NCBI GenBank assembly: GCA_019634415.1
Contig: JAHQVJ010000050.1
Location: 1-60,537 of the forward strand
From: Myxococcales bacterium
Lineage (GTDB): Bacteria > Myxococcota_A > UBA796 > GCA-2862545
DNA: 60,537 nucleotides
Direction of reading: 5' to 3'
The notes under the pieces: generated by a model
The model's database searches: none
What the model saw: only the letters and a program-made list of their open reading frames with translations
Told to the model about the DNA's origin: nothing
Position numbers and translations under genes: made by a program
Part shown: positions 1 through 10,292 of the stretch, in pieces
Layout of the letters: each line of letters starts with the position of its first letter
Position numbering within the stretch: position 1 is the stretch's first letter

Positions 1-2007
<2,007 letters not shown>

Positions 2008-2040
2008 CGACACAGGCGGAACCCCTGTTTAGGTACCAGG

Positions 2041-2811
2041 ATGCTGAAGCTGGAACGACGGGCCAGCTACCTGGAATGCCTAGGTTGCTCCCCGACGGAC
2101 ACACCGATCGACGAAAGTGCACTGCGGCGGCTCCACATCGCCCATCTGAAGCGAGTTCCGTTCGAGAACCTCGACATCCACCTGGGCAGACCCATCGTCT
2201 TGGACGAGGACCGGATCGTCGACAAGCTCGTCGGTGGCCGAGGGGGCACCTGCTACGAGCTCAACGGTGCCTTCGCTGCGCTGCTGGCATCGCTCGACGT
2301 CCGAGTGGATCGCCTCGAGGCACGCGTGGAGGGGGGAGCCACACCGTCGGTACCCTTCGACCATCTGTGCCTGCTGGTCCACCTCGACCAGCGGTGGCTG
2401 GTGGACGTCGGGTTCGGCGCCTGCTTCGCGCACCCCGTACCGCTCGTTGTCGAAGAGCCCCACGTCGATCCGAACGGCACCTTCGTCGTCCGCCCCTGGG
2501 CGGGAGACGACCGCTGGCTGGAGCTCGTGAAGGACGGCTCACACGCCTACCGCTTCACCCTCACCCCGCTTCCCCTGTCGGCCTTCGAGCCTGGCAACCA
2601 CCATCACCAGACCTCGCCTCGGTCGCACTTCACCCACAACCCGGTGTGCTCGCGACGCACCGCAGCGGGTGGTCGCGTGACGCTTCGCGGGCGTCGACTC
2701 ATCGAGACTGCACCCGACGGCACCCGCACCGAGACCGAGCTGAACGTCGACGCCGCACGAGCGGCGCTGGCCAGCCACTTCGGAATCGAGCTACCGACCT
2801 ACCCCGGCTGA
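2041..2811 (+). CDS. Arylamine N-acetyltransferase
   Basis: Cytoplasmic acetyl-CoA-dependent transferase of arylamines or hydrazines (NAT family). The 256-residue length is normal for the family. The Cys-His-Asp triad is visible: Cys71 in RGGTCYELNGAF, His108 in FDHLCLLV and Asp122 in LVDVGFG. The N-terminal RVPFENLDIH motif is also typical. A long open frame extends upstream on this strand, but it only mirrors the antisense kinase gene; the family N-terminus begins at the ATG at 2041. The gene is divergent from the histidine kinase and its last 21 bases overlap the end of the convergent gene. In some actinobacterial and antibiotic clusters NATs act on amide-forming substrates; nothing here shows such a context. 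Confidence 0.94.
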   Translation: MLKLERRASYLECLGCSPTDTPIDESALRRLHIAHLKRVPFENLDIHLGRPIVLDEDRIVDKLVGGRGGTCYELNGAFAALLASLDVRVDRLEARVEGGATPSVPFDHLCLLVHLDQRWLVDVGFGACFAHPVPLVVEEPHVDPNGTFVVRPWAGDDRWLELVKDGSHAYRFTLTPLPLSAFEPGNHHHQTSPRSHFTHNPVCSRRTAAGGRVTLRGRRLIETAPDGTRTETELNVDAARAALASHFGIELPTYPG

Positions 2812-3348
2812 CGTGCAGCGACGCTGCGTGGCCCACGCGTGCAGCTCCCGGAAGTCGACGAAGGAGCGCAGCGGTCGCTCGGCCGTGCGCCACTCCTCCG
2901 CCGAGCGCGCGCTGATCCCCCGGCGCTGTGCCGCACCCGCCTGCGCCACGCGTTGCGCTGGCCCCATGCGCTCCGGCAGCTCCGTGGTGCCGAAGAACAC
3001 CAGGTCCGACGGCTCCGGACGACGCGGCACCCACACCACGGCGCAGCCCTCTCGATCCCCCCACGTGAGCCGCACCGCGAGCTGGTCCCCCACCCACAGC
3101 AGCGGTACGCCCACCGGGCGCGCCACCTGGGTCCAGGGCGCCACCGAGAGCACCACCACGGCCCCCTCCTTCACCGAGCGGGGCGTGCGCGCGTGGCGGT
3201 AGGGATGGGCCTCGCCCAGCCGGAAGGGGGTCACCTCCCAGATCCGGTCCACCAGGGTGCCATCGTCCACGATGGTCGGATCGGGCTCGGGCGGCATCGG
3301 CTCCTGAGCGCTCGCTGCAGACCACAGCAGCCACAACACGGTGCTCAT
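2791..3348 (-). CDS. Small secreted protein of unknown function
   Basis: A 185-residue protein that I do not recognise. It starts with a short hydrophobic segment ending in SAASA before QEPMPPEP, which looks like a signal-peptidase I site, so the product is probably periplasmic or secreted. The body has a beta-rich central part (residues about 55-110) and an Arg/Ala-rich C-terminus (AQRRGISARSAEEW). The ATG overlaps the TGA of the upstream hydrolase lipoprotein by four bases, suggesting translational coupling and a shared role. The 3' end overlaps the convergent acetyltransferase gene by 21 bases. Confidence 0.72.
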   Translation of the reverse strand: MSTVLWLLWSAASAQEPMPPEPDPTIVDDGTLVDRIWEVTPFRLGEAHPYRHARTPRSVKEGAVVVLSVAPWTQVARPVGVPLLWVGDQLAVRLTWGDREGCAVVWVPRRPEPSDLVFFGTTELPERMGPAQRVAQAGAAQRRGISARSAEEWRTAERPLRSFVDFRELHAWATQRRCTSAGVGR

Positions 3349-5696
3349 CGCGCCTCCAGTCTCAGATCGTCGATGCCCACCCGCGCGGTGGCCGACTCGC
3401 CTCCGCCGAACACCAGCCGCACCGCAGCGATGCGCGTCAGATCCACCTCGCTGCCGTCGGCGGCGAAGTCCTCCAGCGGCACCCGGATGGTGCTGAACTC
3501 GTTGGCCCAGCCCACGCCGTTCCCCAGCCCCACCCGCCCGTGGGGCTGCGTGACGGGAGCGTAGGAGGCACTGCTCACCACGGCCTCGTCGCCGTCGACG
3601 TCCACCAGCGCGATGCCGAAGGTCAGCCAGTCCGACAACGCGACGGTGTTCGGGTGGCGCGTACCCTGCGTCGCCCGCAGGCTCAGGGCCTGGTAGGGAG
3701 TGACGTCCTGCAGCTCCGCGGGCAGCTCCAGGCGCCACTCCGCCTCGCCGTCCACGTCGAAGACCTGCCCGCGCGCCGCGATGGTGTCCGGATCCCCGTC
3801 GCTCTGGGTCATCCCGTTCATGGGATCGGTCTCGAGCCAGGTGAAGTTGCCGTTGCCGTCGTCGAGGCGTCCTTCCACCAGGTTCTCCACGGTGTAGGAG
3901 ACCACGGCGCCGCTGCTGGCCACCGTCGGATCGGCCTGCGTCTGGAAGTCGTCGAGCACCAGCACACCGCCCGCCGGTAGGTACTGGGTGGTGTACACCG
4001 CATCCGCCTGAGGCGGCCGGAAGACCGCCGGCGAGCGCGACAGGTAGGCACCGATGGGGCCGTTGCCCCGAAGCCCGTGCTCCAGCACCGCCAAGTACGT
4101 GGCCCGCGCGATCTGCTGGACCTCGGTGCGGCCCACCTGCGGGGCATTGACGAAGGCGCCGTCGTCGGCGCCGCAGCAGTTGAAGTCGTTGTGCGTGGCG
4201 CCTTGCACGTAGGTCACCACCTTCGGCCCTGCGCCCGGCTGCAGTAGTCGCCACGACTGGCACACCCCGCAGCGCGCTCCGAACGACGACACCCCGCCCG
4301 TGATGTCCCCGTCGGCGGAGCCCGAGATCAGGTGCTGCACGGCGGTGTGGGGGTTGGCGTCCACGGGGCTCAGGAACACCGTGGGCGCGATGCTGGACAG
4401 CAGCTTCACGTGGGTGTGGTCGAACCCTTGCCGGCTCGTCGCCCCGCGAAACAGGTCGTGGTAGGCGATGAGGATCCCCTCCCCGCCGCGCGAGTGGCCG
4501 ATCCAGGCCTGGGTGGTGGGATCGACGTGGCCGTCGAGCGCGCCGCCATCGAAGGTGGCCAGCGCCCCCACGAAGGCCTCCACGTTGTCCAGCGTGGTGA
4601 TGGAAGCCGAGACCACGCCCGGCTGCGTGTCGTTGCGGTGCGACATCACCGCGTAGCCCCAGCTGGCCAGGTGCTCCCCGAGGTCGTCGTACCAGGTGTG
4701 CTCGTGGCCGTTGCCGTGGCTGATCACCACCATGGGCACGTCCGAGAGGGTGTCGACGTCGGTGGGGTAGTAGACGCGCTGCGTGATCCAGAACGACGCC
4801 GACACATCCGTGGTGGTCACGGGATGGGGACCCGGAGCCGACAGGTCCGTGAACACGCTGAAGCCAGGCCCCGACAGGCCATCGACGAGATCCCCCGCGG
4901 AGAGGCGTCCGTCGGCGTCGGCATCGAACACCAGGTCGTAGTCGCCCTGCAGGCCAGCGGGATCCGGCGGCGACGCCCACACCACCTCCCGGTTGGCAGC
5001 CAGGCCATCGCCCGACACCTCGACCGCGACGGACGCCACCTCGGTCAGCTCCAGATCGTCAGCCCACTCGGCGCCATCTCGGCTCGGAACCACCACCCAG
5101 CGCCCCTGCGCGCCCACGCGCGCCGGGAAGCGACTCGGATCGAGGGCCGCCACCACCGGCTGGCCCGCGTTGAACGCCGCGAGACCGGTGAAGTGCGGAA
5201 AGGCCCCCAGCGACTCTCCCGCCAACGCCACGGGACGCTGCGCGCGCAGCTCCGCCGCCACGGGCTCGCAGCCTTCCTGGGTGATCTGCAGGCTCCCAAC
5301 TCCAGCACCCGTCGCCTGCAGCCACAGGGTGGCGGGCGCGGTCAGGGCATCGGCCACCGCCGCCCCCTGCTCGTCGTAGGCGACGAAGGGCCCATCGACG
5401 CTCAGGGTGATGGCCCGGGTGCCCGACAGATCCACGGCGCGCAGCCCGAAGCGCTCCCAGCTCCACTCCGTGGGCGCCTCCACCCAGGGCACGGCCCACG
5501 GCGCCTCGGCCACCGCACCCGGTGCCTGCACGGCAGCGTCGCAGACGAGCTCGGGAGTGCTGTCGGTCACCGACGGCGAGTCCGTCGGCTCGGTGGAATC
5601 GGTGTCGCCGTCTCCCCCCTGGGGACGGCAGGCGGTGAGCACCGCGAGGACGACGAACAGGGGACCCTCCAGTGCCTGGTCGGCACGCACCCGCAC
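3345..5696 (-). CDS. Alpha/beta-hydrolase lipoprotein
   Basis: A 783-residue exported protein. The N-terminus has a hydrophobic stretch and lipobox LTAC (Cys23), followed by an Asp/Ser/Thr-rich linker. Residues about 50-300 are beta-rich and of unknown fold. The hydrolase core follows: a strand with PMVVISHGNG (321-330), probably the oxyanion region, and nucleophile Ser402 in IGHSRGGEG. This pattern resembles chlorophyllase/dienelactone-type or polyester-degrading hydrolases. The C-terminal 200 residues look like a jelly-roll carbohydrate- or surface-binding domain ending in VGIDDLRLEAR. The start is a GTG; internal GTGs nearer the signal segment are possible. It is coupled to the small downstream protein. 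The substrate is unknown; an extracellular ester is likely. Confidence 0.82.
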   Translation of the reverse strand: MRVRADQALEGPLFVVLAVLTACRPQGGDGDTDSTEPTDSPSVTDSTPELVCDAAVQAPGAVAEAPWAVPWVEAPTEWSWERFGLRAVDLSGTRAITLSVDGPFVAYDEQGAAVADALTAPATLWLQATGAGVGSLQITQEGCEPVAAELRAQRPVALAGESLGAFPHFTGLAAFNAGQPVVAALDPSRFPARVGAQGRWVVVPSRDGAEWADDLELTEVASVAVEVSGDGLAANREVVWASPPDPAGLQGDYDLVFDADADGRLSAGDLVDGLSGPGFSVFTDLSAPGPHPVTTTDVSASFWITQRVYYPTDVDTLSDVPMVVISHGNGHEHTWYDDLGEHLASWGYAVMSHRNDTQPGVVSASITTLDNVEAFVGALATFDGGALDGHVDPTTQAWIGHSRGGEGILIAYHDLFRGATSRQGFDHTHVKLLSSIAPTVFLSPVDANPHTAVQHLISGSADGDITGGVSSFGARCGVCQSWRLLQPGAGPKVVTYVQGATHNDFNCCGADDGAFVNAPQVGRTEVQQIARATYLAVLEHGLRGNGPIGAYLSRSPAVFRPPQADAVYTTQYLPAGGVLVLDDFQTQADPTVASSGAVVSYTVENLVEGRLDDGNGNFTWLETDPMNGMTQSDGDPDTIAARGQVFDVDGEAEWRLELPAELQDVTPYQALSLRATQGTRHPNTVALSDWLTFGIALVDVDGDEAVVSSASYAPVTQPHGRVGLGNGVGWANEFSTIRVPLEDFAADGSEVDLTRIAAVRLVFGGGESATARVGIDDLRLEAR

Positions 5697-5721
5697 CCAG
5701 GATTCTACGTCAGGCGGCCCG

Positions 5722-6717
5722 TCATCGCGCGTCGAAGCACAGCGGAGTGGACCAGGCCTCGCTGCGGACGGACTCGAAGGCCCCCTCCCAGCCTCCCGCC
5801 ACCTCGAGGCGCCGTTCGAGCACGGAGAACATCGTGGAGAACCGGGATCCGGGCAGCGCTGCGCGCACCTCCCACACGCCGTTCACCAGCTGCACGGTCT
5901 GATCGCTGCTGTCGGTGCCGGAGAAGCCGCCAGCGACCGTCACCACGTCGCCTGCCGAGGCCACGGCAGCCAGCATCACCCCGGCGGGAAGGGCAGGGCC
6001 CTCGCTCCACGGACCAATCCCCTCCGCGGTGAGGGGAGCCGACCAGGTGTCCGTCTCTGCGCGAGCCAGGCTGCGTCCGCCGCCAGCGAGGACCACGTGG
6101 GTGCCGGTCACCGCGACCCCCGCGCCCACCAGGGGGCTCGGGAGGCTGCTGCGCCGCTCCCAGGTGAGCGCGCCGTCCTCGTCCACCTCGGCCCGGAAGA
6201 TCCGATCGGAGGGCCCGTCGGTGTCTTGGCCTCCGAACATCCAGACGGCGCCCTCGATCACGGCGAAGGCGGAGAACGTGGTGGCTCGGCGCAGCGGCGT
6301 CTCCGCGCGCCATCCATCGTCGGGAGCGGTGACGTCGAGGGACCACACCTCGTCGCGAGCCGTGCCGTCGTCGCCACCGAGCACGTAGATCCGATCCGCC
6401 ACGGCCACCGCACCCATGTGTTGCCGCGCCACGGGCAAGCTCGGCCCGTCTCGCCAGGCACCGTCCACGCCTCGCACCCACACCCCGTCCGTCAGGGTCG
6501 TGCCGGAGAAGCCGCCCAGGACATACAGCTGCTCCCCCGCTGCCACCATCGCGCCGCCTTCCCTCGACTCGGGAAACGGCTCGCTCTGCGTCCAGGCGGC
6601 CGGCACGGCCTCGCACGGATCCGGCTCCGACACCGGAGCAGGGTCCGTCGTGGATATCGACGAGGTCGTGCCTCCGCCCGCACAAGCCCCCAGGATCATC
6701 AGCCAGATCCGATGCAC
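5722..6717 (-). CDS. Kelch-repeat lipoprotein
   Basis: A 331-residue lipoprotein starting at a GTG with GGAGGGG upstream. The lipobox is ILGAC (Cys12), followed by a Gly/Ser/Thr linker. The rest is about five Kelch-like repeats, recognised by recurrent hydrophobic-Gly-Gly turns (LYVLGG, IYVLGG, VWMFGG, HVVLAGGG, VVTVAGG, LEVAGG) alternating with W-x-Pro/Leu-Pro segments. Such blades form a beta-propeller used for protein or glycan binding. It lies between two hydrolase lipoproteins on the same strand and so may help target or scaffold them; that is inferred from position only. Confidence 0.85.
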   Translation of the reverse strand: MHRIWLMILGACAGGGTTSSISTTDPAPVSEPDPCEAVPAAWTQSEPFPESREGGAMVAAGEQLYVLGGFSGTTLTDGVWVRGVDGAWRDGPSLPVARQHMGAVAVADRIYVLGGDDGTARDEVWSLDVTAPDDGWRAETPLRRATTFSAFAVIEGAVWMFGGQDTDGPSDRIFRAEVDEDGALTWERRSSLPSPLVGAGVAVTGTHVVLAGGGRSLARAETDTWSAPLTAEGIGPWSEGPALPAGVMLAAVASAGDVVTVAGGFSGTDSSDQTVQLVNGVWEVRAALPGSRFSTMFSVLERRLEVAGGWEGAFESVRSEAWSTPLCFDAR

Positions 6718-6762
6718 CGCCCCTCCGCCCTGGACCTGGCTGTGGTCCAGGGCCCGGTGTTG

Positions 6763-7818
6763 TCAACGCGCGCCTTCTTCCCACTCGAGCTCGGGCGCCT
6801 CGAAGGGCATCGCCTCGTAGGCGCGAGAGACTCCGCGCGTGCCCTCCAGGAACGCCGTCGTCGCCTCCGCCGTCAGCTCGTTGGCCCGCTCCATGTCCAG
6901 GAAGCCCTTGCCACAGCCATCGCCCTCGAAGGTGAAGCAGGCCACTGGCGAGAAGCTGAAGTGGCCTCCCTCCGGGAACACCGCCAGCCAGCGTGGCGTC
7001 ACCTGCAGCGGGTCCCACATGCGGCGAACCTGGTCGATGGTGGTGGTCTCGTCGAGCTCCCCCGTCAGGATCAGGGTGGGCACCGTGATGTCTGCAGCCC
7101 CGTCGTCGAGGCGTCCGATCACGTCCCAGGGAGCGAGGGGCACGATGGCGTTGACGCGCGCGTCGGCCACGTCCAAGAACCCGGTTCCATCCTCCACCGC
7201 TCCACCGCCCACCGCCATCGCCGTGTAGCCGCCGAAGGAGTGACCGATCACGGCGTAGCCCTCGGCCGGATCGGTACACCCGAACCAGCTGGACTCGTCG
7301 CGCTCCACCTCTCCGAGCATCCAGTCCACCGTGTCCATGATGTCGCGGGGGCGACTGGTCAGCAGCGCGGCCACGTCCGGGAAGCCGTCGAAGAAGGTGT
7401 TTCCTGGGTGATCGGGCGCCACCACCACCCAGCCGTGGGTGGCCAGGTGCTCGGTGAGGAAGGCCGACTGGTAGCGGATCCCACCCGAGCCGTGGCTGAA
7501 GGCCGCCAGCGGGCGCGTCTGCTCGCAGACCACCGACGCCCCCAGGAAGGCCTCGCCCGCGAACACCCCGTCGTAGCGCACCTCGGTCCCCGTCTCGTCG
7601 GTGGTGGGGTACCAGACCTGCACGCTCAGGTCTCCCTCCGCACCCTTCACCGTCACGCGCTCGGTGCCCACGCCGAAGGGGCCCGACACACCGTAGTCTG
7701 GCGGCGGCTCCTCGGGCGTGGTGGCCGTGTCGGTGGTGGAGGTGTCCGACGTGGTGACGTCATCCGTCACCGGGTCGGAGGTACACGCTGTTGCCACGAT
7801 CAGAACCCACCACCGCAT
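6763..7818 (-). CDS. Alpha/beta-hydrolase lipoprotein (PAF-acetylhydrolase / dienelactone-hydrolase-like)
   Basis: A 351-residue exported hydrolase. A very short hydrophobic leader ends in ATAC (Cys12), followed by a Thr/Ser/Asp-rich linker. The fold elements are VQVWYPTTDE (67-76), the oxyanion strand AAFSHGSGG (105-113) and nucleophile Ser194 in VIGHSFGGYTA. A likely acid lies in TGELDETT and a likely catalytic His in PEGGHFSFSP. The arrangement resembles platelet-activating-factor acetylhydrolase-like and dienelactone-hydrolase-like enzymes. It belongs to the minus-strand run of exported proteins. Its sequence differs enough from the hydrolase at 3345-5696 that a recent duplication is unlikely. 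Substrate unknown. Confidence 0.87.
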   Translation of the reverse strand: MRWWVLIVATACTSDPVTDDVTTSDTSTTDTATTPEEPPPDYGVSGPFGVGTERVTVKGAEGDLSVQVWYPTTDETGTEVRYDGVFAGEAFLGASVVCEQTRPLAAFSHGSGGIRYQSAFLTEHLATHGWVVVAPDHPGNTFFDGFPDVAALLTSRPRDIMDTVDWMLGEVERDESSWFGCTDPAEGYAVIGHSFGGYTAMAVGGGAVEDGTGFLDVADARVNAIVPLAPWDVIGRLDDGAADITVPTLILTGELDETTTIDQVRRMWDPLQVTPRWLAVFPEGGHFSFSPVACFTFEGDGCGKGFLDMERANELTAEATTAFLEGTRGVSRAYEAMPFEAPELEWEEGAR

Positions 7819-7839
7819 CGAGACCTCCGATCCGCTCGT

Positions 7840-10227
7840 CTATCGACGCCGACGTGCGATCAGCCACAACAACGTCCACGAGAAAAGCGTCGGAGCCCCG
7901 CTGGCCCCCGACGCACAGCCGCATGCGGCGCGGCGCTCCTGCACGCCCCCCAGGCAGAACGACGTGAGATCCACCGACTCGGCGAGGCCGCCCACGCGCC
8001 ATCCATCGGCGAAGGCCTCCACGCGCAGCTGGTGCACCTCGCCAGGCTCCACCCACGCCACGTCGCCGCGCTCCACGTCCCAGGTGCCGTCGTAGTCGAG
8101 GTCCCAGCGAAACTCGGCCCCGCGCACCTCCGACAGCCCCTGCAGGCGCACCTGGCACCGTCCTTCGTGCACCGCAGAGATGGGCGCCAGGGAGACGGCG
8201 GTGAGGGGCGGCGCAGGCGACGGAGGGGCTGCATGATGGGCCTCGAACCCCCGCAGCTTGCCCAGCCCGCCTGCGTCCTCGGGCACACCCGAGGGCTGAA
8301 CGCCCGACAGGATCCGATCGCGGATGTCCAGGGGCGTGGCCTCCGGATCCGCCTGCCTCAGCAGCGCGGCGACCGCCGCCACGTGCGGGCTCGCACCGCT
8401 GGTGCCCCCGAATCGACCATAGGTGGCGTAGGCCGAAGGATCCTCGAGCGAAGACACCGGGGCGAACGGATCGTCGGGCGAGGACAGATCGAGGGTGCGC
8501 CGGTCGTCCAGCGTGGGTCCGCGGCTGCTCCACGACCGGATCTCACCGACCTCACCGGCATAGTCCCCGAAGCGCCCGCCATGGGCCGCCACCGACAGGC
8601 AAGCATCCGCCGTGGACGGCACCCCCATGGTGTTCGCGCGCACGTCCTGCTCGAAGTAGGCCCCTCGGCTCCAGCCGTAGCCGTCGGAGTGGTAGGCGTG
8701 CACGTCGGTATCTGCTGGCCCGTCGTGGCGACAGCTGACGTCATAGTCCCCCGCCGGCAGCGGGCTCGTGTAGTCCGGTGTCCACAGCCACAGCTGATGC
8801 AGCGCCGTGCGCTCGTTGGCGAGCGCGATCCAGCTCCACGCGCTCCGGCTTCCGAAGGTCTCGGTGAAGCCGCCGAAGGAGGGGGAGCCGCTGGAGCCGT
8901 CCGGGAGACGCACGGTGCACTCGGAGGGACCGCCCGCCGGCAGGTGCACGTCGACGAGCAGCTGCCACACCGTCGCCCAGACGGGCACCGTGATCGTGTA
9001 GGACACCTGGCCGGCCCGAGGCTGGGTCACGGCGTGCTTGCCCGCGTCGGCGAGGTTCCCCGCAGGGCAGACGTGCACGACGTCGCCTTGCGTCATCTGG
9101 CGGGTGACCAGCTGCTCCAGCTCCGAGGTGCCGTCCAGGGCATAGCCGGTCCAGGGCGCGTACTCGTGGAGCACGACGTCCACGCCCTCCTCCTCGGCCC
9201 ACAGCAAGAACTCCAGGATGTCGGCGTCGGTGGCGGTCATGCGGTCCATGAGCACCAGATCGGCGTCGGGAGCCAGCCCCGCGGAGGGGCGCTGCAGGGG
9301 CAGCTGACCGCCCACCAAGATCCCCGACACGCCAGTGGCGTGATCGGACAAGACGGGAATGGGCTCGTACCGCAGCAGGTTGCCGCCTCGTCGGAACACA
9401 CCCTCGGGCGTCCAGACGGCCGCCACCACGCTGCTCGACAGCCGCACCAACGCCTCTGGGGAGCGCACGACCCCGTCGCCGTCCGCATCATCGGCCACGA
9501 ACAGGGGCTCCCCGAAGGCGGGGTCTTGCTTGGTGAAGCCCTCGTCGCGGCCCACGTTGCGTCGGCCGTCGCCGTTGGTGTCGAGCCACACCCAGTCGCG
9601 TGCCGGATCCAGCCCCGGGCCGTCGCCACCGACCACCCAGTCCTCGACGTCGGCGTCGTAGTGCAGCGTGGACGCGTGCAGCACCCGCGCCACCTCACCG
9701 TCGGCCACCTGCCCGTCGCCGTCCAGATCCACGCCGTCCACCCCGGGGGTGAGCACACCGTCGCCGTCCACGTCCACCCAGGAGCTCACCCCACCGTCCG
9801 CGCGGAAGAAGTGCGGGTGGAACAGGTCCATCGAGGTGTCGATGTTGGCGATGGTGACACCGGCGCCGGTGAAGCCATCCGCCTCCCCTGCCGGCATCCA
9901 CAGGGCGTGGGCCCCGACCTGAGCACCCGTCACGTCCGTGGGCGGAGGGGCCGCCTCGGGGTCCATCCGCCGTGCCAGCCGCACCGACAGCCCGAGCTGC
10001 CGCGCTCGGGACAGCGCCTGCGCCGAGCCGCGCACGGTGAGCAGATCGCTGCCCTCCGAGGACCTCGCCACCAGCCCGAGCGACGCGAGCTGTGCCAGCG
10101 CGTCGTCTCGGTCGCCGTCGATCTGCACGAAGGCAGGCCATCCCTCCACGTGCCGCATCGACACACGCTCGGCGTGCTCGCTCGGCACCGGATTCCCGAA
10201 CGCCACCGTCACCCAACTCAACCACAT
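7840..10227 (-). CDS. Subtilisin-like serine protease (S8) with Ca-binding-type insertion and MYXO-CTERM-like tail
   Basis: A 795-residue secreted protease; the ATG has GGAGG six bases upstream. The catalytic triad is Asp130 (NIDTSMD), His296 (LSDHATGV) and Ser610 (GGTSGASPHV), with oxyanion Asn391 in CPAGN. Between Asp and His there is an enlarged insertion (about 150-255) carrying four DxDxDG-type loops (DVDGDG, DLDGDG, DTNGDG, DADGDG) of the kind that binds calcium in EF-hand or dockerin motifs. The C-terminus has a beta domain with several Cys, then CGCASG, a hydrophobic helix and RRRR, a MYXO-CTERM-like sorting signal. It is likely surface-anchored or released after processing. It neighbours other exported hydrolases. 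Confidence 0.92.
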   Translation of the reverse strand: MWLSWVTVAFGNPVPSEHAERVSMRHVEGWPAFVQIDGDRDDALAQLASLGLVARSSEGSDLLTVRGSAQALSRARQLGLSVRLARRMDPEAAPPPTDVTGAQVGAHALWMPAGEADGFTGAGVTIANIDTSMDLFHPHFFRADGGVSSWVDVDGDGVLTPGVDGVDLDGDGQVADGEVARVLHASTLHYDADVEDWVVGGDGPGLDPARDWVWLDTNGDGRRNVGRDEGFTKQDPAFGEPLFVADDADGDGVVRSPEALVRLSSSVVAAVWTPEGVFRRGGNLLRYEPIPVLSDHATGVSGILVGGQLPLQRPSAGLAPDADLVLMDRMTATDADILEFLLWAEEEGVDVVLHEYAPWTGYALDGTSELEQLVTRQMTQGDVVHVCPAGNLADAGKHAVTQPRAGQVSYTITVPVWATVWQLLVDVHLPAGGPSECTVRLPDGSSGSPSFGGFTETFGSRSAWSWIALANERTALHQLWLWTPDYTSPLPAGDYDVSCRHDGPADTDVHAYHSDGYGWSRGAYFEQDVRANTMGVPSTADACLSVAAHGGRFGDYAGEVGEIRSWSSRGPTLDDRRTLDLSSPDDPFAPVSSLEDPSAYATYGRFGGTSGASPHVAAVAALLRQADPEATPLDIRDRILSGVQPSGVPEDAGGLGKLRGFEAHHAAPPSPAPPLTAVSLAPISAVHEGRCQVRLQGLSEVRGAEFRWDLDYDGTWDVERGDVAWVEPGEVHQLRVEAFADGWRVGGLAESVDLTSFCLGGVQERRAACGCASGASGAPTLFSWTLLWLIARRRR

Positions 10228-10292
10228 GAAGCGCCTCCACGCGTGGAGATGTGCGATCTCGGTACCGCCCGTTCACCCCGTTCGTGACGAGA

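Noticed and set aside
5407..10287. Very long plus-strand open frame (about 1,600 codons)
   Set aside because: Antisense to well-supported lipoprotein and subtilase genes; composition (His, Gly, Arg rich) shows no protein-like pattern and no domain.
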